Source: Paralithodes platypus (taxonomy: Eukaryota > Arthropoda > Malacostraca > Decapoda > Lithodidae). Taken from it: a DNA stretch of 64,000 nt. Made by a program: the position numbers and the translations under genes. Below are positions 47,172 through 57,874 of this stretch, piece by piece. The notes below the pieces were generated by a model. That model was not told the DNA's origin and made no database searches. It saw nothing but the letters and a program-made list of their open reading frames with translations. The stretch covers positions 30,772,038 through 30,836,037 of the forward strand of contig CM064512.1 of assembly GCA_032716605.1 (NCBI GenBank). Direction: 5' to 3'. The number at the start of each line of letters is the position of its first letter. The first letter of the stretch is position 1.

Positions 47172-47342
47172 CTCCTTATCATTCACAGAAAAGGAGATGC
47201 TAAAGACATGAACAACTATCGACCAATGAGCTTGCTTTCTTTTTCGTATAAACTGTTCACTAAAATTGTCACCAATCGGATAGGTAGAACACTATATTCA
47301 AAGCAGCCAAGAGAACAAGCAGGTTTCTTAAGTGGATAATCA
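47172..47342 (+). pseudogene. RTE LINE RT, first part (right arm)
   Basis: Reads LLIIHRKGDAKDMNNYRPMS and SYKLFTKIVTNRIGRTLYSK up to QAGFLSG, then is split by the Jockey-like LINE at the duplicated GTGGATAATCA. Continues at 52,550. Confidence 0.8.
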
Positions 47343-47386
47343 GATTTCGATGGATTGACGATTATTCCTGGATGATTCTTCCATAC

Positions 47387-47670
47387 CAACTTGTTCCAAA
47401 CCACTGTCCCAGGCAACTCGTAAAACAGATGTTCTGATGATAGAAGGTTGCTAGACCAAGCTCTGCAAACTGATCAAATCAACTTGTTCCAAACCACTGT
47501 CCCAGGCAACTCGTAAAACAGATGTTCTGATGATAGAAGGTTGCTAGAGCAAGCTCTGAAAATTGACCTGAAGGAATACAAATCACCTTACTTGAAACCA
47601 CTATCTCAGACGGCCCTTAAAACAGCTGCTTCTGAAGATAGAAGGTTGCTAGAGTAAGCTCTGTACACCA
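47387..47670 (+). repeat. 5' UTR tandem repeats, 93-bp period
   Basis: Units begin at 47,387 and 47,480 (both CAACTTGTTCCAAACCACTG) and are nearly identical. A third, diverged unit follows from about 47,573 (TTGAAACCACTATCTCAG...). Tandem 5' UTR units occur in some LINEs as promoter monomers; that role is inference here. Confidence 0.75.
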
Positions 47671-48006
47671 AATTATCAGTCAAGGATTATGACTGAGTTA
47701 ACTAATAAATGTACCCCATCCTAAACCTAAAACACATCTCATAACACCTTTTGTTAATTAAATCTGGCTCGCCTAGTGTCCCTGCTCAATTCTCTAAACC
47801 GAACCCTGCGGCTATATGCACAAGGGGGCCCTTTAGAAGGGTGGAGAGGAGAAGAGCAAGGGTGGCAAAAACTCTGACAGGAATAGGGAAACCTGAAGTA
47901 GCCAAGGGACCTCCGACACTTGTGTAGACGGTGAGGAAGGCAACCTGAGGCCATAGGCTTACAACTCCAGGTTTCTAGGAAGGTAGAGAGCCAATATGAC
48001 ATCAAA

Positions 48007-49498
48007 ATGACTAGGATAAAGATCAAACTCAAGGAACCTGAAAAAGCTCAGCCAAAAGAGAGATTTCTCAATGCTGTTGCTTCTTCTGAGGTACTAATAT
48101 GTGCAGTAAAGAAAATCAATGACTTCCTAATAGTTAATACCCAAAGCGACAATGACTCTGACAAACTCCTCACAAGCCCCACAGTAGAAACTCTCGAGCA
48201 AGAAGGCTTCACCCCAATCCTCCCCCCCAACATCAGATCATAAAGGAGTATAATATGCTCAAAGGTGGACCCATTAATACTGGAATACTCACCTGAACAA
48301 ATAAAGGAAGAAATAGAAGGAAAGAACGGATTTGCCAAAATAAATCAGGTTTTCAAGTTTGGAACTCACTTTGTGAAGGTTGAATTCTTAGATGTGTCCA
48401 TGGCAAAAAAGGCCTTAGAAGGCCTGAGGCTATTCAACTTATCCATTCCTAAATGGAATATAGAGGCTGATGAATATATCCCAATCATCACATGCATGAG
48501 GTGCTATGCCATAGAAGAACATGTCACCTCAAAATGCCCCAAAGATGAACACTACCTAATCTGCTCGGAATGTGGGACCCAGGGTCATAACTGGAAGAAA
48601 TGCGAAAACTCTAGCAACACCAAAACATGCATAAATTGCACAGGCAACCATAGCACTCTTGCCATGAAATGTGACAAGAGGAAAGAAATAGTAAAGGAAA
48701 AAAGGAAAAAAAAACAAAGAAGCAAAATCCCAAACATATGCCAATGCCTCAGCAACTAACACCAACCACCACTCCCCCCAGAACCCCCCTCCCCCCCCCC
48801 CAAACCCAAACAACAGCTCGCTATACATTACCGCTCTCTTTGAAGCACACACAAACAATGCAGCAAATATTAGAGATTTTTCAACAACCTTTGAACAATG
48901 TATCACCAACAACAACCTTCCCACATACAAACCTTGCAAGTACTCCAAAGAGGATTCAGCAAAAATACTGAAACTGTTCAATAACCTAAACCCCACCCAC
49001 AACCAAATCCAAGGAAACCAAAATGAAGACACATTTACAGAAACCCAACTAGAACACAATCAAACTCCCCCAAACACAACTGAAACAACAGCAATCTCAG
49101 ATGATGGGAACGACACAGACACAACAGACGAAACAGAAGAATCAGCAACATCTTACCAAACCCTAGAAGAAAAAGAAACTATACCCCTGGCCCCCCTCAC
49201 AATCACGTTCGACAATGAGAGCCAATTGAAATACTATAACCCCTTCATCTATAGTAGTAGTAAAACTGAGGAACTCAGAGACAACATAGGCAACAATAAA
49301 ATCAAAGCCAGCACTAATGAAACCCCTCTAGAACCTAAGATAGCAGAAAAACTATTTGCAAAATATGCAAGGAACAACAACAAAAACTATATATTTCTGC
49401 AAATCAAAGACAAAACAAAGAAACAAAATAACCAAACAGCTCCCCACTCACACCACACTCTCAGAAACAGAAACACAACGAAACAAAATGACTCTTAA
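48007..49498 (+). pseudogene. LINE ORF1 with three CCHC knuckles
   Basis: ATG 48,007 (MTRIKIKLKEPEKA). After a central region (VKVEFLDVSMAKKALEGL) come three zinc knuckles: CMRCYAIEEHVTSKC, CSECGTQGHNWKKC and CINCTGNHSTLAMKC. A lysine-rich stretch and an acidic, threonine-rich C-terminus follow. This is a gag-like RNA-binding ORF1 of Jockey type. TAA at 48,241-48,243 interrupts it. The frame shifts in homopolymer-rich sequence between 48,700 and 48,802 (A8 and C10 runs), then stays open to TAA 49,496. It overlaps ORF2 by 11 bp. The homopolymer shift could be an assembly error. Confidence 0.75.
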
Positions 49499-52220
49499 AA
49501 TATTACAACATAATGTACTTAACTGGAGCGGTCGAAATTACTCACTAAGCAACACATACTCAAGCATAAACCCACATATAATACTAATTAACAGCCATGG
49601 CATACCAGAAAATGAATCATTAAAAATAACAGGATACAGAACACACAAGAAAAACAACAACAACAGACACGTAGACGGAACAGCCATAGCAATAAAAAAC
49701 AACATCACACATAAACTATATGATGATTTCATATCAGACCTACTTGCAGTGGAGATACAAACGGATACAGGCCCAATAATAATAGCTACAGTTTACTTAC
49801 CCCCCAGCAGACCATATCTACCCACACCCGACTTTTATAGACTCTTCAGACACAATATTCCTGTGTATTTAATAGGGGACCTGAATGCAAAACACCAAAC
49901 TATAAACACTACAACACAAAACATTGTTGGAAGACAATTAGGACGACTCATAGTAGACGGACTAATAAGACACATAGGCCCTTACTTCCCGACTTATTAT
50001 AGTCACAACTCAGCCACAACACCCGACATAGCATTAACTAACAACAAAGCCTATCACAACATACACCTAACCCCCGGACCCATCACCACAAGTGACCATA
50101 TCCCAATAATAGCCACAATATCCACACAACCCATACTTATACCATCCCCACCAAGACTAAAATTCCAAGCCGCCAACTGGGATCAATTCAAAACAGATAT
50201 AGACACACAAATGTCAGAAATAAACAATCTAACTGAAGGTAACACACAAGACATAGAAACCACACTAGAAAAATGGTACGACATAATTTTAAACAACACA
50301 AGAAAACACATACCCACCACACAACACATAAAAATAGATAACTTAAAATTAAGCCAACAAGCAAAAGAAATTATAGTACAACATAACAGATTAAGACAGC
50401 ATGCAATAACACATGGCTGGGACTATAATCATTACAGACTACATAAACAACTACAACACAGACTCAGAATAATACTAAATGAAGACAACACAGAAGCATG
50501 GACAAACAAATTAATAGAAACCTCAAACACATATAAAGACCCAGAAGTATTCTGGAGAAAAATCAAGCTTATGCAAGGACAAGACACAAACGAACCCACA
50601 TACACATTCGACGCACAAGGCAACAAAATACACAGCATACAAGAGCAAGCCAACATACACAAACAACACTGGGAAAATATTCTTAACGATAATGACCCAG
50701 ACCTACCCAGACATGATCACATAAGAAACTTTTTGCAAGAAAACAGACACAGATTAACACCTCACCAGAACATAGACATAAACAGACTAAACAATGACAC
50801 TCCCCTAATAAGGAAAATAACAACAGAAGAAGTACACACAAAAATAAAGAAGCTAAAGAAAACAAGCCCAGGAAAAAGCGGAATAAATAAAACAATCATG
50901 ACAAATCTCCCTGACTCTGCAGTAACTAAATTAACAAACATATTAAATGCCTCACTCTGTACAGGACACTTCCCAAATAAATTTAAAGAAGCCATCATCA
51001 GACTGATTCCTAAACCCAATAAAAACCCACACTACACCGAGAATCAAAGACCAATATCATTATTAGAAGTGCCAGGAAAGATATATGAAAGAATAATAAA
51101 CGAAAGGTTAAGACTATTCCTAAACACAAAAAACGTATACAACACAACACAATACGGGTTCAGGGAAGGGAGAGGAACAAGGGAGGCACTAGCTCTGACA
51201 ACAGAATTAATAGCCAAAAACAAAGCCAACAAAGGACAATGCCACATAGTCCTGAGGGATATATCCAAGGCCTTTGATAAGGTATGGCACTCAGGACTAA
51301 AATACAAACTACTCAATATAGGCTTACCCCCTCTCACAGAAACACTGTTATGCAATTTCCTGGATAACAGAACAGCAAAAATAAAAATAAAGACAGTCTT
51401 GAGTAACAACATCACAATAAGCTGCGGTGTCCCACAAGGATCAGTCCTCTCCCCAAGCCTATTCACAATATACACACATGATATACCTTCATCACAAACA
51501 GGCACAAACATCACATATGCAGACGACATCACACAAATCATTGGTTATGAAGGTCCCTCAAAGGGAATCATAGCCAGAAAAACAGGAAGAGAAGCAGAAG
51601 CAATCAACACATATGAAGAAGAATGGAAAATAAAAACCAACATAAACAAATTCACAATACTACAACTAGGAGCAAAAAACAAAACACCTATATATGTGAA
51701 TAACAACAGAATCGAAGATGCACAGAAAGGAAAAATACTCGGGTTACACATAACTACTCAAGGCTATATTCAAAACATCACAGAAAGAAAAGGCCTAGCC
51801 ATAGCAGCACTGGCCAAACTATTCAGATTCAGAGATATGAACACACAAATAAAAACTCACCTTGTAAAAGCTTATGTAATCCCAATATTAGAATACCCCC
51901 CTATTCCCACACACACCATGAGCAAAAACCAAATCACACGCTTACAAAAAATACAAAACAAAGCCCTAAGATTCGCCACAAACCAAAGATACCCCTATAC
52001 AATGACGACACAACAAATACACGAATACACAAACACATTACCATTAAATGTCAGACTTCATAGACAAGCAACACAAATATGGCAAAAACTAGAATTATCA
52101 CAAGACCCAACTCTAGAGAAAATTAAGGAAAATTATGCACAACAACCAAATTTAAGATTCAACAACTGGTTTAAAAGCAGTCTAAATAAAATAAACACAG
52201 AAGAAGAACCACAGCCAATG

Positions 52221-52226
<6 letters not shown>
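49488..52226 (+). CDS. LINE ORF2: APE endonuclease-reverse transcriptase, intact
   Basis: ATG 49,488 (MTLKILQHNVLNWSG), 912 codons without a stop. APE domain: LQHNVLNW, NSHGIPE, GTAIAIKN, YLIGDLNAKH and TTSDHIPI. RT: SPGKSGINK, RLIPKPNKN, QRPISLLEV, QYGFREGRGT, LRDISKAFDKVWHSGL, CGVPQGSVLSP and TYADDIT. Thumb and C-terminus: ILGLHI, VIPILEYPPIP and KIQNKALRFA. It would cut target DNA and prime reverse transcription. An upstream in-frame TTG extension exists, but the ATG overlapping the ORF1 stop is the better start. One departure: the APE motif usually written E-T has S-H here (INSHGI). The only full-length intact LINE ORF2 in the window; potentially active if ORF1 defects are sequencing errors. 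Confidence 0.88.
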
Positions 52227-52266
<40 letters not shown>

Positions 52267-52508
52267 GTTTTATATGTTTATATAATAATAATAATAACAA
52301 TCACACCTTCGTTCCTTAGCTAGCTACCAAACAGCAAACATAAATAAAATACACCACTTGCCCCAACACAAAAACATACGTTTCAAACACACAACATAGC
52401 AAGGTGGTCTGCCCACCAACTGTTACTCTCCTACTTTCCTTCAAACTTTCCTCCTTTTCTCTTCCCTCTCCCCCCCTCTACTTTCCCCCCCTTAGACCCG
52501 CCTAGGGT

Positions 52509-52549
<41 letters not shown>
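52227..52549 (+). other. LINE 3' UTR between two poly(A) tracts
   Basis: Poly(A) from 52,225 to 52,265 starts inside the ORF2 stop codon, followed by 245 bp with (ATA)n, pyrimidine-rich DNA, and a second poly(A) at 52,513-52,549. Such an internal A tract could be part of the element or reflect a former 3' end with transduced flank. Confidence 0.7.
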
Positions 52550-52551
<2 letters not shown>

Positions 52552-53694
52552 GGATAATCAACAACAGATCATATGCAAGTTGTTAACCAAGTGATTGAGA
52601 AAATAGATTAATTCCAAGAGCCCTTGTGTATGGCATTTATAGACTACGAAAAGGCATTTGACTGGGTCGAAATTTATGTTGTAACAAGAGCGATTCGAAA
52701 ACAAGGAGTAGGCCTAGAAGAGATTTATGCACAAGTTTTAGAACACATATAACGATGGAATAGCAACGACAGTGAGCAAATACCAATTAAGAAGGGGGTA
52801 AGGCAGGGCGATATAATTTCAGCAAAAATTTTCACAGCGTGTTTGGAAGAAATAGATAGGAATCTTGACTGGGTCAATAAGAAATAAATGTTAACGGAGA
52901 ATACCCAAGCAACCTCAGATTCGCTGATGACTTAGCTTTTTTCCGCGACTTATGGGAAGAGTTACAACAAGATTTGGAAGATTTGAACAGAGAAAACCTT
53001 AAGGTGTGGATAAATATGAATAGAAAGAAACCCAAGTTTATGTTTAATCATCTTGTGCAACCAGGAAAAACAAAGGTAGAAGACAAAGTGATAGAAGCAG
53101 TCGAAAAATACATATACCTAGGCCAGGTTATATAGGTATCACTCTAGAGAAATCAAACGAGGGATAGACATGGTATGGAGTGTATTTGGAAAACAGAGCT
53201 CCATTATGAAAAGCAAGCTGCCTCTTTCATTAACACGAAAAGTATACAACCAATAATTATGTCCTCCCTTTATTATTTAATGGATCAGAAACTTGGAATA
53301 TAACAAAGTGTCTAGAACGTAGACTTAGGAGTATCTAAAGAGGAATGGAGAGGATAATGTTAGGAATAACTTGGAGAGTTAAGAAGATATCCTCTTGGAT
53401 AATAGAACAATCAAAAGTAGAAGATGATCTCAGTACCATAAACAAAATAAAATGGTCCTGGGCAGCTCATATATTTAGTAGAGATGATAACAGATGGACA
53501 ACTAGGGAAAAATAATGGGAACCTAGGGATGGAGCAAGACAAATGGGTAAACAAAGAACTATATGGAGGGATGAAATCCAAACGTTTGCTGGCGTGGGAT
53601 GGAAGAAACTAACATCTGACCGGTTGGAGTAGAAACCTTTGGGAGAGGTCTTTGTCCTGCAGTGGACTAACTCAGACTGATGATGATGATGATG
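52550..53694 (+). pseudogene. RTE LINE RT, second part (right arm)
   Basis: Continues from 47,342: QVVNQVIEKID, FIDYEKAFDWVE, KKGVRQGDIIS, FTACLEEIDRNLDW, NLRFADDLAFF and the YIYLGQVI box, with numerous stops. The 3' end is a (GAT)n tail at 53,675-53,694. Mirror of 35,158-36,297. Confidence 0.8.
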
Positions 53695-54062
53695 ACAGTT
53701 GATATATACTGATACGACACTATAATGTAGTTATGGCATAGCAGAGTAATGGGAAGTTCTGTGTTCAATAATAATATTGTCAATTGTAGTGCCACTCCTT
53801 AACTCCAGAAGAATGATGATGTGTTATGACAGTTTATTCTGGCTATTCTTAGTCGATTTTGCTCAGATTAGGACTGGTATATTAAAGTCAATGAGATAAC
53901 CGATATGGCTAATACCCTGGTGATTCCCACATAATCTTCTTAAGCTTTATAGAACCGTCTAATTATAGCCCACATAAATTGTTAAATGCATCATAATCCT
54001 CATAGAGAAAAGGGTGCTTCGCTATGACAGTTATCCTCTGAATAAGGATGACTAGTTGAAAT
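52550..54062 (+). repeat. Inverted duplication, right arm, outer part
   Basis: Complement of 34,800-36,297 including about 370 bp beyond the RTE tail. Interrupted at 54,062 by a solo LTR; the remaining 87 bp are at 55,857-55,943. Confidence 0.8.
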
Positions 54063-55856
54063 TGTGACGCCTACCAGCGTTGCCAGAATCGCCTCCCGTT
54101 AGCCGCTAGCGCTCGCCAGGGCAGTGAAGTGGGCTACAGTTATCAGAGAATGTTGTTCTTTGTTTCATAGTACTTGCATTGTTACTGACAGTCCAGTGGT
54201 GGTCTTTATTTTTGTCTGTGACAACGGGAAGTATTTTATATTATGAATAGAATATAACATGCATTGTGTATAGTTAAGGAGAGAGAACAATATAGGCAGT
54301 GAGGTGGTAGTGTGTGCGTGCGTATACATGTGCTGCCTCCCCCCGCTCGGAAGGCTCGCGCGCGTGCCTTCCCACGCCTTGTGATTGGCTGGTGGGTCTT
54401 GGCGCGTCATGGAGGCCTGCTGCCTTGTGACGTATCGGCCTGTGATTGGCCGACCACCATGCTTTTGTGGGATCCTGGGGGTCCCGAGGAGCTACCCTCT
54501 TCAGAGCAGGCTAGGGACGCACATGACTAACATCCTTTTTACCACTGTCCTCCATATCTCCACCATTCTGATACTGTCTCTCTTCCTCCACTTCTTCTCT
54601 TTCATTCCTCTAATCTTTTAACGTCACAACACTCCCTTTGGGTTCTGCACACGATTTCATATCGGCCCATCGTATTATGTGCGTCGCTCTCTGAGATATT
54701 TACATGTACTTAGAATAGGTTTGATGGTTCTTAGTTAGTAGAGGTTAAGAACTCGGTGTGTGTCTCCATTATTGATTTAGTGCTCTGCTGGGTTATTTAA
54801 TGCTAGACTGGGATAAGGCTTCTGTTGTCGTTGTCAGCGATGTGTGTACGGTTCGCTTATACCTACAAGACTTCGACGGTTTCTGTGGTAGCCTAGGTTG
54901 TCCTTTTGGTTGTGCCTTTTGCGAGTGCATCATCGTGTTGTAAGAGGGCATTTGCCTACTACCTTAGAACACCGTGCTGCCTCTTTGCTTGACTTTAGAG
55001 GGATCGCCAGGGTAGAACCAGATACTTGAGATCTGGATCTATCAAGAGAGCATCCCCGTCATTAACGTAACTTTAATCATACCGCCTTAAGGACAACGCT
55101 AGGCTATGACCCAGTCTTGCTCAGCCACAGTTTCCTAACCTTGATATCCCAGCTAGACTTTATTCGCCGAGCAGACACAAGTTAGAACATGAACTCCTTA
55201 TGATATGTATGCATTTATTATTCACGGCATTTATTAGTCTAGGTTGTTGTTGAGTAGCAGACTCTTTCGTTGATGAGGAAGCATTTCTTTTAGTGTCGAG
55301 CATTACTGCCGTTGCACATTTATAGTATTCCCGTGTCAGTTAACATTATATGTCTTATCTTTTAGTGTATTCAGCCTTCACGTATGGTGTCCTGCCTCCT
55401 GCCTTTATATAAATTAAGATACGAGCATCTTATGAGCATCAGACTTTCTTCAGAAGTTTCCAGGTCTATGCTGTAGGACTAGACTTCACTTTCTTTCAGA
55501 TAGGAGTGAAGAGTTTATTGTTGTTTAGAGTAACTATATTGAAGCATCTTTTTATTGTATTAAATCTTGCAGTGATTTAATTGATCTTTCCATAGCTTCC
55601 CTTTTATGCATTTTAACGTAACTTGCATCTTGTTTGTTATCAGGCTATACCAGTGTGGGTTAGCCTGAAGTAGAGTACATTTATGCCCAGTTAAGGATAC
55701 CCCGTTATCGCAGATTAACTTTGGAGGGTATAGGTGTTTTTGTTAGCCGGCATATAAGTTCAAGGGTTTGGATCTAGCGTACCGTTGTTGCATAGTGCCC
55801 TATTACTAGTCCAATCATTAAGTGCCCTTGTTTTATTCGTAGCCCCGGTCGTAACA
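54063..55856 (+). repeat. Solo LTR related to the Gmr1-like element
   Basis: Begins TGTGAC, ends GTAACA, 1,794 bp, flanked by AAAT (54,059-54,062 and 55,857-55,860). Collinear with the LTR at 22,820-24,610 (shared blocks: GCTAGCGCTCGCCAGGGCAG; GATACTTGAGATCTGGA; ATTAACTTTGGAGGGT-like) but clearly diverged, so a different subfamily. No internal region, so formed by LTR-LTR recombination. The left arm of the inverted duplication shows the empty site. Confidence 0.88.
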
Positions 55857-55943
55857 AAATGTAGAACTGCATGCTTGTAAGTAGGTGTATGTGTGCATGA
55901 CAAAACGCATTCCACACACACACACACACACATCATATTAAAA
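55857..55943 (+). repeat. Inverted duplication, right arm, end
   Basis: Complement of 34,721-34,806, including a (CA)n tract. Similarity ends after TCATATTAAAA. Confidence 0.7.
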
Positions 55944-57185
55944 CAGATGTCAGATAATTAAATATGATGTTTCTTAGAAATAACAATTGCAATAATGAGA
56001 ATATTTATTGTAAACTTGTTTTGCAACATTCAACAATTACTTGTAGTACTTTAGAAATATCTGCATAGAAGTATTATTTACAATAGAAGGGGTTCAGGAT
56101 TATACGAAACCTACTATAGTACTGAGTCAAATATGTGTTTGGGAACTTTAGGATATGGGGTGTGCGATAAGGGTTCTTTAGGCTTATCCTCTTGGCTTTA
56201 TGTTATTGATTTCACAATTTATACTTTCCATTATAGACTACTAGCAATATCATTCACAATTTATATTTGTTATCTAATGCTATGCAATCGTAATTACATA
56301 TGTTGTGAGAAATAAATTGACTATACTGGTTTCTTGGTAGTGTTGGCAACAGCCTTTCAATAGGGTAACCTCATTAGAGTGAACCATTGCCTACCAGATC
56401 CTGGTGATTGTAAATATTGTAAAGGATAATTAATATTAAGTAATTTAGAACTGTATACGATTACCTTAGCCAAGTTAATTTAGTTATAAAACCTTGTATG
56501 ATTAGATTTAGAGGTACTGTATACGGTATCCGTTTTGAAATTCCCATGCTCGCAGGGGCGATCCATAATTTGTAGTGGTAATCTCAACCCCTGGATATTA
56601 TGTTTAGTAAATCGTTGTGAAACGATACTTATATTAGTATTTATATAATTAAATGCTTATTTTTCATTTATATGATAAAGTGAAGTGGGAATGAACCCTT
56701 GGTAACGAATTAGTATATAATTTATTTAAGAGTCGGAAATTGAAGTTCCGATCAGACGCCAGTAAACTTTTGAACTATCAGGACGTGTCTCGTGACCTCT
56801 CCCACAACACTCCCCGCGCCCGGCCTGGAGTCTGACCTTTAACCCTTAGCTACCGAAGCTGGAATCCTCTGAACTACACCAGGACCCTAGTTATAGCTAA
56901 GTCATTAATATATATGGCCATTTATACAATGTTTAGTTACGGTATCTGAGAGATAGGCTATCATGGGTAAGACTAGGGTACTAAACAACCCTCATCTGCT
57001 CCTATAGTCCATGCCATAAGGTAGGCTATCTCATACTTTATTTTTATTTGTTTTGTATTTTGATTGGTGTGAGATAGGATATATTTTTGGCCACATTATC
57101 CTCCACATATATTAATATAATGCATAATTATTTGTAGTTTTCTCAGTAAGGTAGTTGTAACATGTAAGTTGGCCTCTCAAATTCC
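55944..57185. other. Unassigned AT-rich sequence
   Basis: No gene recognised. A weakly tRNA-like stretch on the minus strand near 56,826-56,886 is discussed among rejected items. Confidence 0.35.
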
Positions 57186-57290
57186 ACCCCACTTACGTTA
57201 ACCCCCACCACTTGTTTCCCACCCTCCCCACCATCATTCACCCATCTCTCTCCTCCCCCATCCCTTACCTCCTACCCACCCTTCATCAGA
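57186..57290 (-). repeat. C/T-rich dispersed repeat (complement of 42,783-42,876)
   Basis: Pyrimidine-rich strand with TTAACCCCCACCAC and CCTCCCCCATCCC. Inverted relative to the copy at 42.8 kb. Confidence 0.6.
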
Positions 57291-57872
57291 GTTACCAGAT
57301 ATTTTATAAATGCTATTTATGCTGCGCGGAACTGGCCGCAACTGTACCTGTTGATAGGTATTGTTAACATATACAGTATATTATTGTGTGAAGTGAAATA
57401 CAAATACCAATAATAAATACTTCAATAATTGCTCCATAAGACAACAACCGCCCCCTTTCAAAAAATATATACTGCATATGAATAAACAAATAAATACAAA
57501 ATGAAAGACAGAAATATAAGTACACTAATCATACTGGGTTAATGCATTCTAAGGAGTATTTCTGTTAGCTACTAAAGATATAGCCAGTACTCTGCAACGG
57601 AATAAAGCAAAACTTGAATATAATTATTAGTGTTTATGTATTAAGTACCCTACTATTGCTTTCCTATTTTGCTAGTGAACAAACCACGCAGTAAGACTCA
57701 ACCTGATGGGTGTAAATAATTGGACTAATAAGCAAACCTTTAAAATATAATGTTGTAGCCATGCTGGGAGGAGAGACACATATAGTAGAGTATGTGTTCG
57801 ATTAAAAAACATTAGTAGTGCATTTGGAAATAGGAAGTTCGCCTTTGATCATTATCATGCAGAACTGAGAAG
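57291..57872. other. Unassigned AT-rich sequence
   Basis: No supported feature. Confidence 0.35.
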
Positions 57873-57874
57873 TA

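Larger units (their letters stand above)
46721..47342 (+). repeat. Inverted duplication, right arm, inner part
   Basis: Reverse complement of 42,494-42,772 followed directly by the complement of about 36,290-36,642. The right arm thus preserves the sequence as it was before the 5.85-kb insertion in the left arm. Confidence 0.8.
47343..52549 (+). mobile_element. Young Jockey-like LINE inserted in the right-arm RTE
   Basis: 5.2-kb element with an 11-bp perfect target-site duplication GTGGATAATCA (47,332-47,342 and 52,550-52,560) and a terminal poly(A) of about 37. It has a 5' UTR with tandem repeats, ORF1, an intact ORF2 and a 3' UTR between two poly(A) tracts. The left arm shows the empty site. 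The coding strand is strikingly A-rich. Confidence 0.9.

Noticed and set aside
56826..56886. Minus-strand stretch resembling a tRNA (TGGTGTAGTTCAGAGG, GGTCAGACTCC)
   Set aside because: Box A and box B fit only partly and no acceptor stem is convincing. It may be a decayed SINE, but the evidence is too thin to annotate.
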